This document shows positions 42,988 through 54,064 of a stretch of DNA of 64,000 bases, piece by piece. The DNA comes from Roseateles sp049532965 (GTDB taxonomy: Bacteria > Pseudomonadota > Gammaproteobacteria > Burkholderiales > Burkholderiaceae_C): NCBI RefSeq assembly GCF_049532965.1, contig NZ_CP186694.1, positions 2,604,001-2,668,000 of the forward strand, read 5' to 3'. The position numbers were made by a program, and so were the translations under genes. Position 1 is the stretch's first letter. Every line of letters begins with the position of its first letter. A model generated the notes under the pieces. That model did no database searches. It was not told the DNA's origin and saw only the letters and a program-made list of their open reading frames with translations.

Positions 42988-44955
42988 ATGCCGCAGCAGC
43001 CCCCCGCTCTCCTGGCAAAAGCGGCCCTGCGCCGGCTGGCGCTGGACAAGCTGGAGCCGACGCCCGAGAACTACGCCCGCGCCTATGCGCTCGAAGCCGG
43101 CGAGCCGGCCCGGGAACACGGCGGATTGCCGGAGCGCGCGCAGGCGTCGATGACGCGCCTGCTGGGCCTGGCGGTGCCCGATCCGCAGCAGCGCCAGGGC
43201 TTCGCCGCGCAGGTGCGCGAGGGCCGCTGGGACGAGTTGCAGCGTGCTCTGGAAGCGCTGCAGCAGACGCACGGCCCGGGCGCGCAGGCGGAGCAGCTGG
43301 CGCAGCTCGTCGAGCGCCTGATGCGCGGGCTGGAGCGCGGCGGCCGCCAATGGACGCTGGCCCGCAAGAAGGATGGCGTGCTGCGGGTGCTGCAGAGCAA
43401 CCGCAGCGATCCGCAGCGCCTGACGCTGCGGCTGAGGCAGTTGGTGGCGAGCTGGGATGGCGACACCGGCGACACGCGGGTCGAGACGCAGCCCGCGCCG
43501 CTGGATGAGGTGCTGGCGTCGCCTGCGCCCGCGGCGGTCGGTCAGGAGGCCGTCGGCGCGGACAACGCGAATGACGCGAGTGACGCGAGCACGGGGCGCG
43601 ACGATGACGATGGCGCCGATGACGACGACGAACGCGCCGGCACGCCAACGCAGTTCTTCACCGATGAAGAGAACGCACAGCCGCCGGCCGAGCCCGGGGC
43701 GGACGGCGATCGTTCCGACGCGGCCGGCGCGCTGCTCCGCCTGGACGACACCGGCCCGGGCTTGCAGTCCTGGCCGGAGGTCGGCACCCATCTCAACGGC
43801 ACCGTTCGCCACGCGCTGGCTGCGGACGATGTGCGGGCGCGTGAGCTGATCGACGAACTCGGCGCCGCGCACGCGGAGCTGATCCGCGACGGCGCGACGC
43901 CGGCGCGCGCGGCGCAGATGGACGCCCTGTGCGCGCGGGCGCGGCGCTGGCTGGACCACCGCAACCACGCGTTCAACGAACTGGGCAAGCTCTGCGGCGA
44001 GCTGACGGAAAGCCTGGCCGACCTGGCGGAAGACGATTCCTGGGCGCAGGGGCAGTGCGAGGCGATGGGCCAGACGCTGTCGCAGGGCCTGACTGCGCGC
44101 AGCGTGCGCTCGGTCAGCGAGCTGCTGCACAGCACCCGCGAGCGCCAGCACAGCCTGCGCGAGGAGCGCGGCCGGGCGCGCGATGCGCTCAAGGGGCTGA
44201 TCAACCGCATGTTGCAGGAACTGGGCGAGCTCGGCCAGCACACCGACCGCTTCAGCGACAGCGTCGGCAAGTACGCGACCGTCATCGAGCAGGCGGACTC
44301 GCTGGAGAGCCTGGCCGGCGTGGTGCGCGAGATGGTCGAGGAAAGCCGCAGCGTGCAGTCGCTGGTGCAGACGACGCAAGGCCGCCTGCGCGAGGAGCAC
44401 GACCGCGCGACGCAGTTGGCCGAGCGCGTCGAGCAGCTCGAAGGCGAGCTGCGCAAGCTCTCGAGCGAGGTGCAGACCGATCAGCTGACGCAGGTGGCCA
44501 ACCGGCGCGGCCTGATCGCGGCTTTCGATACCGAGCGCGCCAAGCTCGAGCGCGACCCCAAGCCGCTGGCGCTGGCGCTGCTGGACATCGACAACTTCAA
44601 GAAGCTCAATGACAGCCTGGGCCATGCGGCCGGGGACGAGGCGCTGAAGTCCTTGGCGGCGCGGGTGTCGGGATTGCTGCGGCCCGGCGACAAGGTCGGG
44701 CGCTGGGGCGGCGAGGAGTTCGTGCTGATCCTGCCGGAGGCGCCGCTCGAGGAGGCGCAGGCGGTGCTGCTGCGGCTGCAGCGCTCGCTGTCGGCCAGCC
44801 TGTTCATGCACGAGGGGCGCGACGTCTTCGTCACCTTCTCGGCCGGCGTGACGCTGTTCCGCCCGGGAGAAACGATGGAGCAGGCGCTGGACCGCGCCGA
44901 CGAGGCGCTCTACGAAGCCAAGCGCACCGGCAAGAACCGGGCGTGCGTGGCTTGA
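42988..44955 (+). CDS. GGDEF-domain diguanylate cyclase
   Basis: This 655-residue soluble protein has a C-terminal GGDEF domain with active motif GGEEF at 574-578 and inhibitory site RPGD at 565-568, correctly spaced by five residues. It should therefore make cyclic-di-GMP with product inhibition. The N-terminal ~470 residues are helical with coiled-coil character (LRKLSSEVQTDQLTQVANRRG leads into the cyclase) and include an acidic low-complexity insert at about 190-215 (GRDDDDGADDDDERAG). No known sensor domain was recognised. It starts 66 bases after the previous gene. Confidence 0.92.
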   Translation: MPQQPPALLAKAALRRLALDKLEPTPENYARAYALEAGEPAREHGGLPERAQASMTRLLGLAVPDPQQRQGFAAQVREGRWDELQRALEALQQTHGPGAQAEQLAQLVERLMRGLERGGRQWTLARKKDGVLRVLQSNRSDPQRLTLRLRQLVASWDGDTGDTRVETQPAPLDEVLASPAPAAVGQEAVGADNANDASDASTGRDDDDGADDDDERAGTPTQFFTDEENAQPPAEPGADGDRSDAAGALLRLDDTGPGLQSWPEVGTHLNGTVRHALAADDVRARELIDELGAAHAELIRDGATPARAAQMDALCARARRWLDHRNHAFNELGKLCGELTESLADLAEDDSWAQGQCEAMGQTLSQGLTARSVRSVSELLHSTRERQHSLREERGRARDALKGLINRMLQELGELGQHTDRFSDSVGKYATVIEQADSLESLAGVVREMVEESRSVQSLVQTTQGRLREEHDRATQLAERVEQLEGELRKLSSEVQTDQLTQVANRRGLIAAFDTERAKLERDPKPLALALLDIDNFKKLNDSLGHAAGDEALKSLAARVSGLLRPGDKVGRWGGEEFVLILPEAPLEEAQAVLLRLQRSLSASLFMHEGRDVFVTFSAGVTLFRPGETMEQALDRADEALYEAKRTGKNRACVA

Positions 44956-44984
44956 GCGCGCTCACCTTCCCACACGATTCCCGG

Positions 44985-45500
44985 TCAGGCCTTGATGCAC
45001 TTGCGCACCGTGTCCACGGTGCGCGTCGTGATCTGCTTGCCGAAGGTCTTCTCCAGCATCGTCATGAACAGCGGCCCTTTGTCGTTGGGCAGGTAGTGGC
45101 TGTAGACCTCGACGCCCTCCAGCTTGCAGATCGCCGCCCCCTCGCCTTCCGGCGGCAGCGCGACCGGCTCCTCATGCGGGCGCTTGAGGAAGGTGATCAG
45201 CCGCTTGGCCTCGGCCGGCGGATGGAAGGGCGTGTGGTGGTCCGCGTCGACGATGCGGCGCAGGTGATCGACCGGCCGCACCGTCGTGCCGAAGGTCTTG
45301 CCGAGCGTATCGGTCATCGCCTGCTCGGCCAGACGCTCGAGCTCGTCGACCGGCGCCCCGTCGTGGTCGAACACCACGTTGCCGCTGGAGATCACCGTCT
45401 TCACGCGGGTGAAGCCGGCGGCCTCGAAGGCGCGGACCAGGTCCGGCATCCGGGCGTTCATCGGACTGACACCACGGAGGAAGGCAACGTATCGGGGCAT
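44985..45500 (-). CDS. DUF1697 family protein
   Basis: This 171-residue soluble protein begins MPRYVAFLRGVSPMNARMPDLVRAFEAAGFTRVKTVISSGNVVFD, the DUF1697 signature. It ends MLEKTFGKQITTRTVDTVRKCI, with a family-typical TTRTxxTVxK motif. The function is unknown. It is monocistronic and convergent with the diguanylate cyclase gene. Confidence 0.92.
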   Translation of the reverse strand: MPRYVAFLRGVSPMNARMPDLVRAFEAAGFTRVKTVISSGNVVFDHDGAPVDELERLAEQAMTDTLGKTFGTTVRPVDHLRRIVDADHHTPFHPPAEAKRLITFLKRPHEEPVALPPEGEGAAICKLEGVEVYSHYLPNDKGPLFMTMLEKTFGKQITTRTVDTVRKCIKA

Positions 45501-45586
45501 GGCGACTCCAGCGGCTGGATGGGAGGACGAGCGCCGGAGTCTAGGGGACACCGGCGCCCGTCACCCCGGTCATGCCCGTCCCTGGC

Positions 45587-47746
<2,160 letters not shown>

Positions 47747-48156
47747 GAGATCAGGCGAGCGTCTGCTCAAAACGGAGGTGCCGTAGTCTCTTCATGCCTC
47801 CCGGGGAGAGCGATGACCAAGACCCGTCAAGATGGAAACGGCAGTGACTCGAATCTTCATCGGAACCACCTGAGGTGCTGGAAGCCGATGACAGGAAGCA
47901 GCGTGGGCAGCAGCTTCACGAGGGGCTATCGACTGCATCACGAGGTTCTATTGGGATCGTCCCGCGCGATGGACTACTGTCGTGGCTGGCTGTGTCGCGA
48001 GGGCCCGTAGAGGCCGCGATCACATTCCTCGGGGTCAGTCCTTGTCCCTGTGTGCGGTGGCGAACACACCGCGCCGTCCTGTCGCGGCCGGGACGCGCGG
48101 GTGCTGCCGTGTGCGGGACAGGCAGGGGCGCCTCATCCACCGGAAAGGGAGAAGAC
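47747..48156. other. 410-bp non-coding region between divergent adhesin and cytochrome genes
   Basis: No supported gene. It should contain both promoters; I see no strong -35/-10 pair. A sigma-28-like -10 (GTCGATAG, minus strand near 47925-47932) lacks a -35 partner. Confidence 0.5.
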
Positions 48157-49584
48157 ATGACATCACGCGCACCCCGCCGCGGGGGCTGGCATCGGCTGGC
48201 CCTGCTCGGCGCCGCCGCTGCGGTGGCCCCCGTGCCCCTGGCGATGAACGCCGCGATGGGCGAAACGGCCGCGCCGCCGTCCAGCTACATGCCGGTCGTC
48301 ATCACGGAAGACTTCGACAGCATCGTCAAGCGCATGAGCGCCGCCAAGCCGGGCCTGGCCCGGACGCACTCGGCGCTGCTGAACGAGCGTTACGACCTCG
48401 CCAACCGGCCTGCCACGGGCACGACGATGACCAAGGGCAAAGCCCTGCAGGACGGCGTGCGCGTCCGTCTGCCACGGGGCGTCACGTGGGACCAACTGGC
48501 CGCGATGAGCCCCGACGACATCAAGGCCCGGGACCTGTTCCCCAAGGGCTTCCTGCCGCTGCCGCACCCGAACCATCCCGAGGGCGGGATGCTGTTTCCG
48601 AAGTTCCACATCGACGAGATCCGGCGGCAGGAGATCGACCGGGACCTGACGCGCTTCGATCTGGACTTCGACCTGCCCGACCACTTCCTGCCGGAGTTCC
48701 CGGCTCCCATCTTCCTGACGACGCGGCCGGACCTGGGCGATGTCTCGAAGGGCGAGCTGGTCACGATCAACAACTACTTCCGGCTGTTCAACGGCGTGCT
48801 GAATCCGAAGCAGCTGGAGGGCGTGCGCCTGCTGGTGACGCCGTTCCCGCAGCAGCAGTTCAACCAGACGGACGACCGGCGCTCGCTGAAGCCCAGCCGC
48901 GGGGTGGCCTGCCTGGACTGCCATGCCAACGGCCATACGAATGCGTCGACGCACCTGGTTGGCGATATCCGGCCGCAGGAGTTCCGGCACCGGATCGACA
49001 CGCCGACCTTGCGCGGGGTGAACGTGCAGCGGCTGTTCGGCTCACAGCGGGCATTGAAGACGGTGGAGGATTTCACCGAGTTCGAGCAACGCGCGGCCTA
49101 CTTCGACGGGGATCCGGTGATCGCCACCAAGAAGGGCGTGAACGTGCTGGAGCGCGGCAGCCAGGTGCACTTCATGGCCGAGTTCCAGGCCTTGCTGGAC
49201 TTCCCGCCGGCGCCGAAGCTGGGCATCGACGGGAAGCTGGATCCGAGGAAGGCCTCGCAGCAGGAGCTGCGCGGGCAGCAGCTGTTCTTCGGCAAGGCCA
49301 CCTGCGCGAGCTGTCATGCACCGCCGTACTACACGGACAACCTGATGCACAACCTGAGGACGGAGCGCTTCTTCAAGCCGCGGATGATCAATGGGCGGAT
49401 GGCCAACATGGACGGGCCGATCAAGACCTTCCCGCTGCGAGGGATCAAGGACTCGCCGCCCTACTTGCACGACGGCCGGCTGCTGACGCTGGAGGACTCG
49501 GTGGAGTTCTTCAACCTCGTGCTCGAGACCAAGCTCACCGAGCAGGAGAAGAAGGACCTGGTGGTGTTCTTGAAGGCGTTGTGA
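48157..49584 (+). CDS. di-haem cytochrome c peroxidase-like protein (MauG family)
   Basis: This 475-residue exported protein has a signal-like N-terminus (ALLGAAAAVAPVPLAMNAAMGETAA) and two c-type haem sites, CLDCH (Cys252, Cys255, His256) and CASCH (Cys383, Cys386, His387). The C-terminal region DGPIKTFPLRGIKDSPPYLHDGRLLTLEDSVEFFN is typical of the CcpA/MauG superfamily. It is longer before the first haem than classical peroxidases, like the cytochrome B6-type subgroup. The electron donor and substrate are unknown. AAGGGAG precedes the ATG. Confidence 0.88.
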   Translation: MTSRAPRRGGWHRLALLGAAAAVAPVPLAMNAAMGETAAPPSSYMPVVITEDFDSIVKRMSAAKPGLARTHSALLNERYDLANRPATGTTMTKGKALQDGVRVRLPRGVTWDQLAAMSPDDIKARDLFPKGFLPLPHPNHPEGGMLFPKFHIDEIRRQEIDRDLTRFDLDFDLPDHFLPEFPAPIFLTTRPDLGDVSKGELVTINNYFRLFNGVLNPKQLEGVRLLVTPFPQQQFNQTDDRRSLKPSRGVACLDCHANGHTNASTHLVGDIRPQEFRHRIDTPTLRGVNVQRLFGSQRALKTVEDFTEFEQRAAYFDGDPVIATKKGVNVLERGSQVHFMAEFQALLDFPPAPKLGIDGKLDPRKASQQELRGQQLFFGKATCASCHAPPYYTDNLMHNLRTERFFKPRMINGRMANMDGPIKTFPLRGIKDSPPYLHDGRLLTLEDSVEFFNLVLETKLTEQEKKDLVVFLKAL

Positions 49585-49593
49585 GCGTCGGGA

Positions 49594-49620
49594 CGGGCGT
49601 TGCCGATGGCGCAACGCCCG
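49594..49620. terminator. hairpin between the cytochrome and DUF445 genes
   Basis: A 10-bp perfect stem CGGGCGTTGC/GCAACGCCCG with a 7-base loop lies 10 bases after the cytochrome stop and 28 bases from the convergent DUF445 stop. It could serve both as a bidirectional terminator, although a U-tract is lacking. Confidence 0.55.
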
Positions 49621-49647
49621 CTGCCGGATCGGCAAGGCCTGGCCCCG

Positions 49648-50949
49648 TCAACGCTGCATCCACACCGTGATCGCGTAGAGCAGCAGCCCGATCACACCGC
49701 CCACCAGCGTCCCGTTGAGCCGGATGAACTGGAGGTCCCGGCCGACGCTGAGCTCGATCTGCCGCACGAGGCTGCGGTCGTCCCACGACTTGACCGTGGA
49801 CGCGATGTGTCGCGTGACGCCTTCGCGCATGCCGCCGACCATACGGCCCGCGGCGGACAGTACGTGCTCGTTGATTGCTTGCACCAGTGCCGGATCGCGG
49901 CTCAGCCGGTCGCCCAGGGCCGCCAGCGAGTGGTCGAGGTGACGCATCAGCACCGAGTCGTCGCGCTGCAGGTCGCGCTCGATGGTGGCGCGCACTTCGG
50001 TCCAGACGCCGTCGAGGTAGGCCCGCACGTCGTCGCTCTGCACGACGCGGTCCTTCATCGCGTTCACCTCGCGCGAGAACGCCGGGTCCTGCCGCAGGCG
50101 TTCGATGAACTCCAGGATCCAGGCATCGAACTGGCGGCGCACCGAGTGATCGGGCTGTGACAGCGCGGTCTGGACCTCCTCGACCAACTGAAGCGCGAGC
50201 TTGTCGGACAGGCTGTCGGCCATCTTGTCGACGTTGGCGATGGTGTCGACCAGGGACGTCGCCTTCGGCCACTGCGCGCGAGCGAACTTCACCAGCCGCG
50301 CGGCCACCAGCGTGCGCACCTCGGGTGTGGCCAGGTAGTCGCGCAGCTTGGCCAACGCGCCGTCGAGCACGTCCTGGTGGCGGCCGGACTTGGTCAGCAC
50401 GTCCAGCACCGAGGCGGCGGTGGCGGTCGCGTTCCATGACAGCGCGCGAGCGACGAGGAACTCGCCGATGGCCCGCCGCACCGCCTGCTCGTGGAGCAGC
50501 GAGATGCCTTCAATCGCCATCGCCCGGACGGAGCCGGTGATCTGCGCGAGGTTGGCCGGCTCGCGCAGCCACTGGCCGAGGCGCTCGGCGGGGTTGAGGA
50601 TCGCCAGCTTCTGAAGGAGGACCTCCGGATGGAGGAAGTTGTCGCGGACGAACTCGGCCAGGCTGTCGGCGATGCGGTGCTTGCCCTGGGGGATGAGCGC
50701 GGTGTGCGGGATGGGCAGTCCCAGCGGATGCCGGAACAGCGCGACGACCGCGAACCAGTCGGCCAGGCCGCCGATGGCGGCGGCTTCGCAGAAGGCCTTG
50801 AGCCAGGCCCAGGGGCCCTGGGCGCCCATCACAAGGCTGACGGCCAAGCCGGCAAGCGACGCCAGCAGGCAGCTCAGCGCGACCAGCTTCATGCGGCGGA
50901 GGTCGGCGGCGCGGAGGTCGGAGGGGTCGGCGGAAACGGGGAGGTGCAT
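49648..50949 (-). CDS. DUF445 family membrane protein
   Basis: This 433-residue protein has N-terminal hydrophobic segments (LVALSCLLASLAGLAVSLVMG and ALGGLADW-type EAAAIGGLADWFAVVALFRHPLGLPIPHTALIP). A long helical soluble middle follows, then a C-terminal membrane segment (LNGTLVGGVIGLLLYAITVWMQR). The GGLADWFAVxALFRxPLGLPIPHTAIIP block is the DUF445 (YjiN-like) signature. The function is unknown. It starts at ATG 50949. Confidence 0.92.
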   Translation of the reverse strand: MHLPVSADPSDLRAADLRRMKLVALSCLLASLAGLAVSLVMGAQGPWAWLKAFCEAAAIGGLADWFAVVALFRHPLGLPIPHTALIPQGKHRIADSLAEFVRDNFLHPEVLLQKLAILNPAERLGQWLREPANLAQITGSVRAMAIEGISLLHEQAVRRAIGEFLVARALSWNATATAASVLDVLTKSGRHQDVLDGALAKLRDYLATPEVRTLVAARLVKFARAQWPKATSLVDTIANVDKMADSLSDKLALQLVEEVQTALSQPDHSVRRQFDAWILEFIERLRQDPAFSREVNAMKDRVVQSDDVRAYLDGVWTEVRATIERDLQRDDSVLMRHLDHSLAALGDRLSRDPALVQAINEHVLSAAGRMVGGMREGVTRHIASTVKSWDDRSLVRQIELSVGRDLQFIRLNGTLVGGVIGLLLYAITVWMQR

Positions 50950-51075
50950 CGGCGACGGGGGCGGCAGGTTCGGTGCCTGGCGGGACCGGGCGGGCGATGA
51001 GGGGTTGTATCACCACATCGGGCCCGCATGGCGGCGCGCCGCAGCGCGGTCATTCCCCGCCGGTCCCCTCTAGCC

Positions 51076-52452
51076 TCAAAACCCGAACGCCAACCTCACC
51101 CCACCCCAATGCCTCCCGGCAACGGTGACTGGGGCGGATGCCTCCTTGAGCAGCACGAAGTTCCCGCCACCCATGTCGCGGCGGTAGGTCTGAAGGAGGA
51201 ACGGCCGCTGGTTGCGGGCGGACGCCAACCCGGTCCGGTCGTTGAAGATCCGCCGGTAGCGGCTGTTCGCCGTGTTCCACGCGGTCTCCCCCGCCCGCTG
51301 CGGCTGGCAGTACCGCTTGTTGTGCGTCGCGACATACCCGTTCCGGTCCACGGCGATGCAGAACACCACCTTGTCCGAAATCTTCAGCATCCGCTCCTGC
51401 ACCTCGGGGAACAGCTGATCCGCCAGCTGCATGAACCGCGTCGTGTACTGCTGTGGGTCCGTCCCCGCCATCGGCTGGTATTGCTCGTCGAACAGCGACG
51501 ACAGCTCGATCCGCCGCTCCGCCACCGCCCGCTCCAGCAACTGCGAGATCTCCCCCGCCGCCTGCTGCACCGCCTGGATGTAGGGCGAGTCCTCGACCTC
51601 GACGCCGCTCGATGCGATCTGCTCGATCATCTGCTCGCTCAGCCGCAGGAACCGGTCGCTGCAGGCAAACGCCGACTCCAGCTTCCGCATCGCCTGCTGG
51701 ATCTCGACGCCGAGTTCGCCCGATCGCTCCGCCAGTTGCTGCGTCGTCGCCTGGCTCTCCTGCGCCGACTTCGCGATCAGGTCCACGTCGATCTCGACAT
51801 CCGCGAACGCCTGGTGGATCTTGCTCTGCCCCGTGCCGCCCGAGCCATCGGCCCGCAGCTCGCGGCTGAAGCTCTCGATCCGGGTGTCCAGCGTCCCGAC
51901 CGTCCCCATGATGGCCTTCGACGACGCCTCCACCTGCGCCGCCAGATCCTTCACCGCGTCGGCCACGACCCCGAATCCGCGACCCGCTTCGCCGGCTCGC
52001 TTGGCTTCCACCGACGCGTTGAACGCCACCAGCCGCGTCTGCAGCGCGATCTTCGTGATCTCGGACGCCGCGCCGCTCACCTGCCGCAGCGTCGCCACGA
52101 TCCCGCCGACCTCCTCGCCCACGCCGGCCAAGGCCTCACGCGCGCGCTCGACCGCCTCGCGGGTCTGGGTCGTCGATTGATTGATGCCATCCTGCGCGTG
52201 CCGGACCTGCTCGAGTTCCGAGCCCAGCGCCTGCATCGCCTGCGCCTGCGAGGTCACGACCTTCTGCGTGTCCTCCAGCAGCCCGCGCACTTCCGCCGCG
52301 TCGCGGCCCAGTTTCGATACGCCGCTCGACAGCTCACGCACGACAGCCGTGGTCTTCGATTGCATCGCCGGCTCGGACGAAACCGATCCCAGGTTCCCCG
52401 CCAGCGCGTCAGGCGCTTCCTTCCCGGCGCGCCTGCGCCATGTGTCCCACAT
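51076..52452 (-). CDS. soluble methyl-accepting chemotaxis-type protein with C-terminal sensor
   Basis: This protein of about 458 residues has no membrane segment. The signalling hairpin comes first: EITKIALQTRLVAFNASVEAKRAGEAGRGFGVVADAVKDLA, versus the usual QTNLLALNAAIEAARAGE. The C-terminal ~150 residues (YTTRFMQLADQLFPEVQERML ... VVFCIAVDRNGYVATHNKRYCQP ... FLLQTYRRDMGGGNFVLLKEASAPVTVAGRHWGGVRLAF) resemble a Cache-like ligand domain. The start at 52452 (MWDTWRRR) has AGGGAG at a good distance; an upstream ATG at 52467 lacks one. It lies 55 bases after fliA on the same strand. Confidence 0.85.
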   Translation of the reverse strand: MWDTWRRRAGKEAPDALAGNLGSVSSEPAMQSKTTAVVRELSSGVSKLGRDAAEVRGLLEDTQKVVTSQAQAMQALGSELEQVRHAQDGINQSTTQTREAVERAREALAGVGEEVGGIVATLRQVSGAASEITKIALQTRLVAFNASVEAKRAGEAGRGFGVVADAVKDLAAQVEASSKAIMGTVGTLDTRIESFSRELRADGSGGTGQSKIHQAFADVEIDVDLIAKSAQESQATTQQLAERSGELGVEIQQAMRKLESAFACSDRFLRLSEQMIEQIASSGVEVEDSPYIQAVQQAAGEISQLLERAVAERRIELSSLFDEQYQPMAGTDPQQYTTRFMQLADQLFPEVQERMLKISDKVVFCIAVDRNGYVATHNKRYCQPQRAGETAWNTANSRYRRIFNDRTGLASARNQRPFLLQTYRRDMGGGNFVLLKEASAPVTVAGRHWGGVRLAFGF

Positions 52453-52507
52453 CGGACGCTCCCTCATGGTTTCTCGACCACAAGGACTGCGGCCGGTTCG
52501 GGCCGTT

Positions 52508-53221
52508 TTACCAGTCGCGCAGCTTCACGCGCAATCGGGCAATCGCTTGGCTGTGCAGCTGGCACACACGCGATTCGGTGACCTTCAACACCGCCGCGAT
52601 CTCTTTCAGGTTCATGTCATGTTCGTAGTACATGGACATGACGTACCCCTCGCGCTCCGGCAGGTTCTTGATCGCCTCCACCAGCGCCTCGCGCATGCGG
52701 TGATCCCGCAGCATCGACATCGGATCCGCCGACTCGTCGCTGACGTGCCGGTCCAGGTAATCGTCGCTCTCGTCGTCCCCGGAGATGTCCTCCAGGTAGA
52801 CCAGTTGCGTGCCGCGCACGCGGCCCAGCATCTCCTGGTACTCGGCCAGCGGGATGCCCATCTCGGCCGCGATCTCCGATTCCTGCGGCGCACGGCCCAG
52901 CTTCTGCTCCAGCTTGTGCACCGCGCTTTCGATCGAGCGCTGCTGGCGGCGGTTGCCCCGGCTCATCCAGTCGCTGCCCCGCAGTTCGTCCAGCATCGCG
53001 CCGCGAATGCGCTGCGTCGCGAAGGTCTCGAACTGCACGCCCTGCGCCGTGTCGAATCGCGACAGCGCATCGGTCAGTCCGATCAGGCCGACCTGGATCA
53101 GGTCGTCCAGTTCGACGTTGGCCGGCAGCTTCGCGATCATCTGATGCGCCAGGCGGCGCACCAGCGGGCTGTACTGCCGAATCAGCGAGTTGTTGTCGAG
53201 TTGACCCTTGGCGGTGTACAT
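52508..53221 (-). CDS. fliA: RNA polymerase sigma-28 factor FliA
   Basis: This 237-residue flagellar sigma factor has region 2 (LIRQYSPLVRRLAHQMIAKLPANVELDDLIQVGLIGLTDALSRFD), the FliA-specific FETFATQRIRGAMLDELR, region 3 (KLGRAPQESEIAAEMGI) and region 4 (LPEREGYVMSMYYEHDMNLKEIAAVLKVTESRVCQLHSQAIARLR). It directs class III promoters such as those marked here before flgM, motA and cheY, and is held by FlgM. It starts 21 bases after flhG. Confidence 0.98.
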   Translation of the reverse strand: MYTAKGQLDNNSLIRQYSPLVRRLAHQMIAKLPANVELDDLIQVGLIGLTDALSRFDTAQGVQFETFATQRIRGAMLDELRGSDWMSRGNRRQQRSIESAVHKLEQKLGRAPQESEIAAEMGIPLAEYQEMLGRVRGTQLVYLEDISGDDESDDYLDRHVSDESADPMSMLRDHRMREALVEAIKNLPEREGYVMSMYYEHDMNLKEIAAVLKVTESRVCQLHSQAIARLRVKLRDW

Positions 53222-53242
53222 CTTCTCGTCTCCAATCCGGCG

Positions 53243-54064
53243 TCAATGCGCAGCCAGGGTCACGCCTTGCGGGGCGCGGCCGGCCTTGGGCTGCCACATC
53301 GGCCGCGGACGCAGCGGCATCGCCTCCGCCGCGCTGTCCAGCGCGGCACCAGGCACCGACGCCAGCAACAGCTCACGCGCCATGTGACGCAACTCGTGCG
53401 TCAGCGGCGCGCTCACCGGCTGGCGAGGATCCAGGCAGGCCCACTCGCGCAACACCGCGCCCAGGAAGCCATCGCCGCAGCTCGACAGCTGCTGCGCGAT
53501 GCGCTCCGCCAGCCGCAGCTGCGGGTTGCAGGCCAGCAGCAGGCTGTAGACCATCAGGCCCGCCCGCTGCGTCAACCACTTCATGCCGGCATACGCGGTG
53601 GTCACGCTCTGCACGTCGGTGTCGGCCAGCAGCACCGGCCGCACCTCGCGCGATACCAGCACCCGGCTCAACTCGGCCGCGCTCGCATGCAACAGGACGA
53701 CGTCCGCGAACGGCGCCGCGTCGGCCACCGCTTCCAGGAACTGCGCCGCCGAGCCATTCGCGTTGATGTAGCGCAGCGGCAGGCCGCGCGCGGCCAGGAA
53801 GGACACCTTGGCCGACAGCGGCTCCACGCAGGCCGCCAGATCCACCGCGGCCAGGTCCGACGGCGTCGAGGCGCGCTCGCCCGCGTCCACCACCAGCGTG
53901 TGCAGGCCCAGTTCGCCGAACGCGGCGCACAGGCCCTCGAGCAGCGCACCGCTGCCCACCACATGCGGATTGCTCACCACCGGCACCACGCGCACCCGCG
54001 CCGTGGCGAAGAGGCGTCGCAGGCCGTCGGCCTGGTCCTTGGGAGCATTGCTGAAGTCGCGCAT
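53243..54064 (-). CDS. flhG: FlhG-like flagellar number regulator with degenerate P-loop
   Basis: This 273-residue MinD/ParA-like protein sits in the flhG position between flhF and fliA. The N-terminus keeps the FlhF-activating motif DQADGLRRL (residues 10-18). The Walker A stretch that should read SGKGGVGKT is SNPHVVGSGAL (31-41), without the signature or P-loop lysine. The Walker A' Asp region LHTLVVDAGE and the fold order (VVLLHASAAELSRVLVSREVRPVLLADTDVQSVTTAY) remain. FlhG normally restrains FlhF and flagellar gene expression in an ATP-dependent way; this copy probably does not hydrolyse ATP (inference). Start 54064. Confidence 0.85.
   Translation of the reverse strand: MRDFSNAPKDQADGLRRLFATARVRVVPVVSNPHVVGSGALLEGLCAAFGELGLHTLVVDAGERASTPSDLAAVDLAACVEPLSAKVSFLAARGLPLRYINANGSAAQFLEAVADAAPFADVVLLHASAAELSRVLVSREVRPVLLADTDVQSVTTAYAGMKWLTQRAGLMVYSLLLACNPQLRLAERIAQQLSSCGDGFLGAVLREWACLDPRQPVSAPLTHELRHMARELLLASVPGAALDSAAEAMPLRPRPMWQPKAGRAPQGVTLAAH

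Noticed and set aside
35114..44955. Prophage or genomic island
   Set aside because: No integrase, tRNA, att repeats or phage genes; composition resembles the flanking flagellar genes.
47925..47932. Sigma-28 promoter for the adhesin gene (GTCGATAG on the minus strand)
   Set aside because: The expected TCAAG element 11 bases upstream is absent (AATAGAAC), and the site is about 180 bases from the start codon.
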